DNA of 64,000 nucleotides from Parus major (lineage: Eukaryota; Chordata; Aves; Passeriformes; Paridae). Where the stretch lies: positions 76,131,216 to 76,195,215 of the forward strand of contig NC_031769.1 in assembly GCF_001522545.3 (NCBI RefSeq), read 5' to 3'. The notes beneath the pieces were generated by a model that did not search any database, was not told where the DNA came from, and saw only the letters and a program-made list of their open reading frames with translations. Position 1 is the stretch's first letter. The number at the start of each line of letters is the position of its first letter. This document shows positions 63,764 through 64,000 of the stretch, piece by piece. The position numbers and the translations under genes are program-made.

Positions 63764-64000
63764 GGAGAAGCCTTTGAATCCAATTCTCAAATGGTCTCCC
63801 AGCTCTTAACTGTGTGTAGGTTAAGCAAACTTAGTCATATGTGTATAAACACATGCATACATATCTGTGAAACATTCACACAAAAATGCTTTGAATCAGT
63901 TCAGGGCTGTGCTACTGGCACAAATTGTCAACACATCAATACATTGACAACAAAAGATGGAAAGTCATTTGAGAGAGGTTACCTGGCCTCCAGGTTGAAG

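Larger units (their letters stand above)
58956..64000. other. Non-coding AT-rich sequence to the window end
   Basis: No supportable gene. A T run at 59698-59711, an AT-rich tract near 62.4 kb and a hairpin at 63.7 kb are the only structures noted. Confidence 0.62.

Overview
The window looks like nuclear DNA of a bird, most likely a songbird. It is AT-rich and carries 3'-anchored CR1 LINE fragments. One ends in the CR1 tail octamer (TTCTATGA-like units at 4433-4455). Seven stretches resemble solo LTRs of avian endogenous retroviruses. Family assignments come from remembered consensus sequences and were not checked against a repeat library.

No protein-coding gene could be supported. Most open frames are short (60-110 codons), lack recognisable domains, or lie inside repeats. 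A few non-repeat frames (14921-15370, 50692-51015, 53172-53501, 12091-12414) are listed as low-confidence candidates. No tRNA, rRNA, CRISPR array or bacterial-type operon is visible. The window is best read as intergenic or deep intronic sequence.

Layout: 1-13.3 kb holds seven CR1 fragments on both strands. Two are long (3280-4455 plus strand, 9893-11185 minus strand). One is an orphan internal ORF2 piece (7830-8331), and one pair meets tail to tail (12676-13322). A perfect 16-bp-arm palindrome sits at 5527-5559. At 14.9-16.3 kb an unusual 149-codon frame with faint dUTPase-like spacing precedes a solo LTR with an exact 5-bp target duplication. At 20.1-24 kb there is a trinucleotide-repeat frame, a 31-bp duplication and a GC-rich probable LTR. 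The stretch 24-35.5 kb is almost empty apart from one CR1 tail. A 1.47-kb solo LTR with exact TAACC duplications lies at 35562-37028. Two further LTRs of different families lie 232 bp apart at 40999-42244. The remaining LTRs are at 49404-50036 and 55043-55640, followed by one CR1 piece at 58.7 kb and AT-rich sequence to the end.

Nothing indicates a novel multi-gene system. The firmest observations are LTR boundaries defined by target-site duplications, the palindromes, and the unexplained 149-codon frame.
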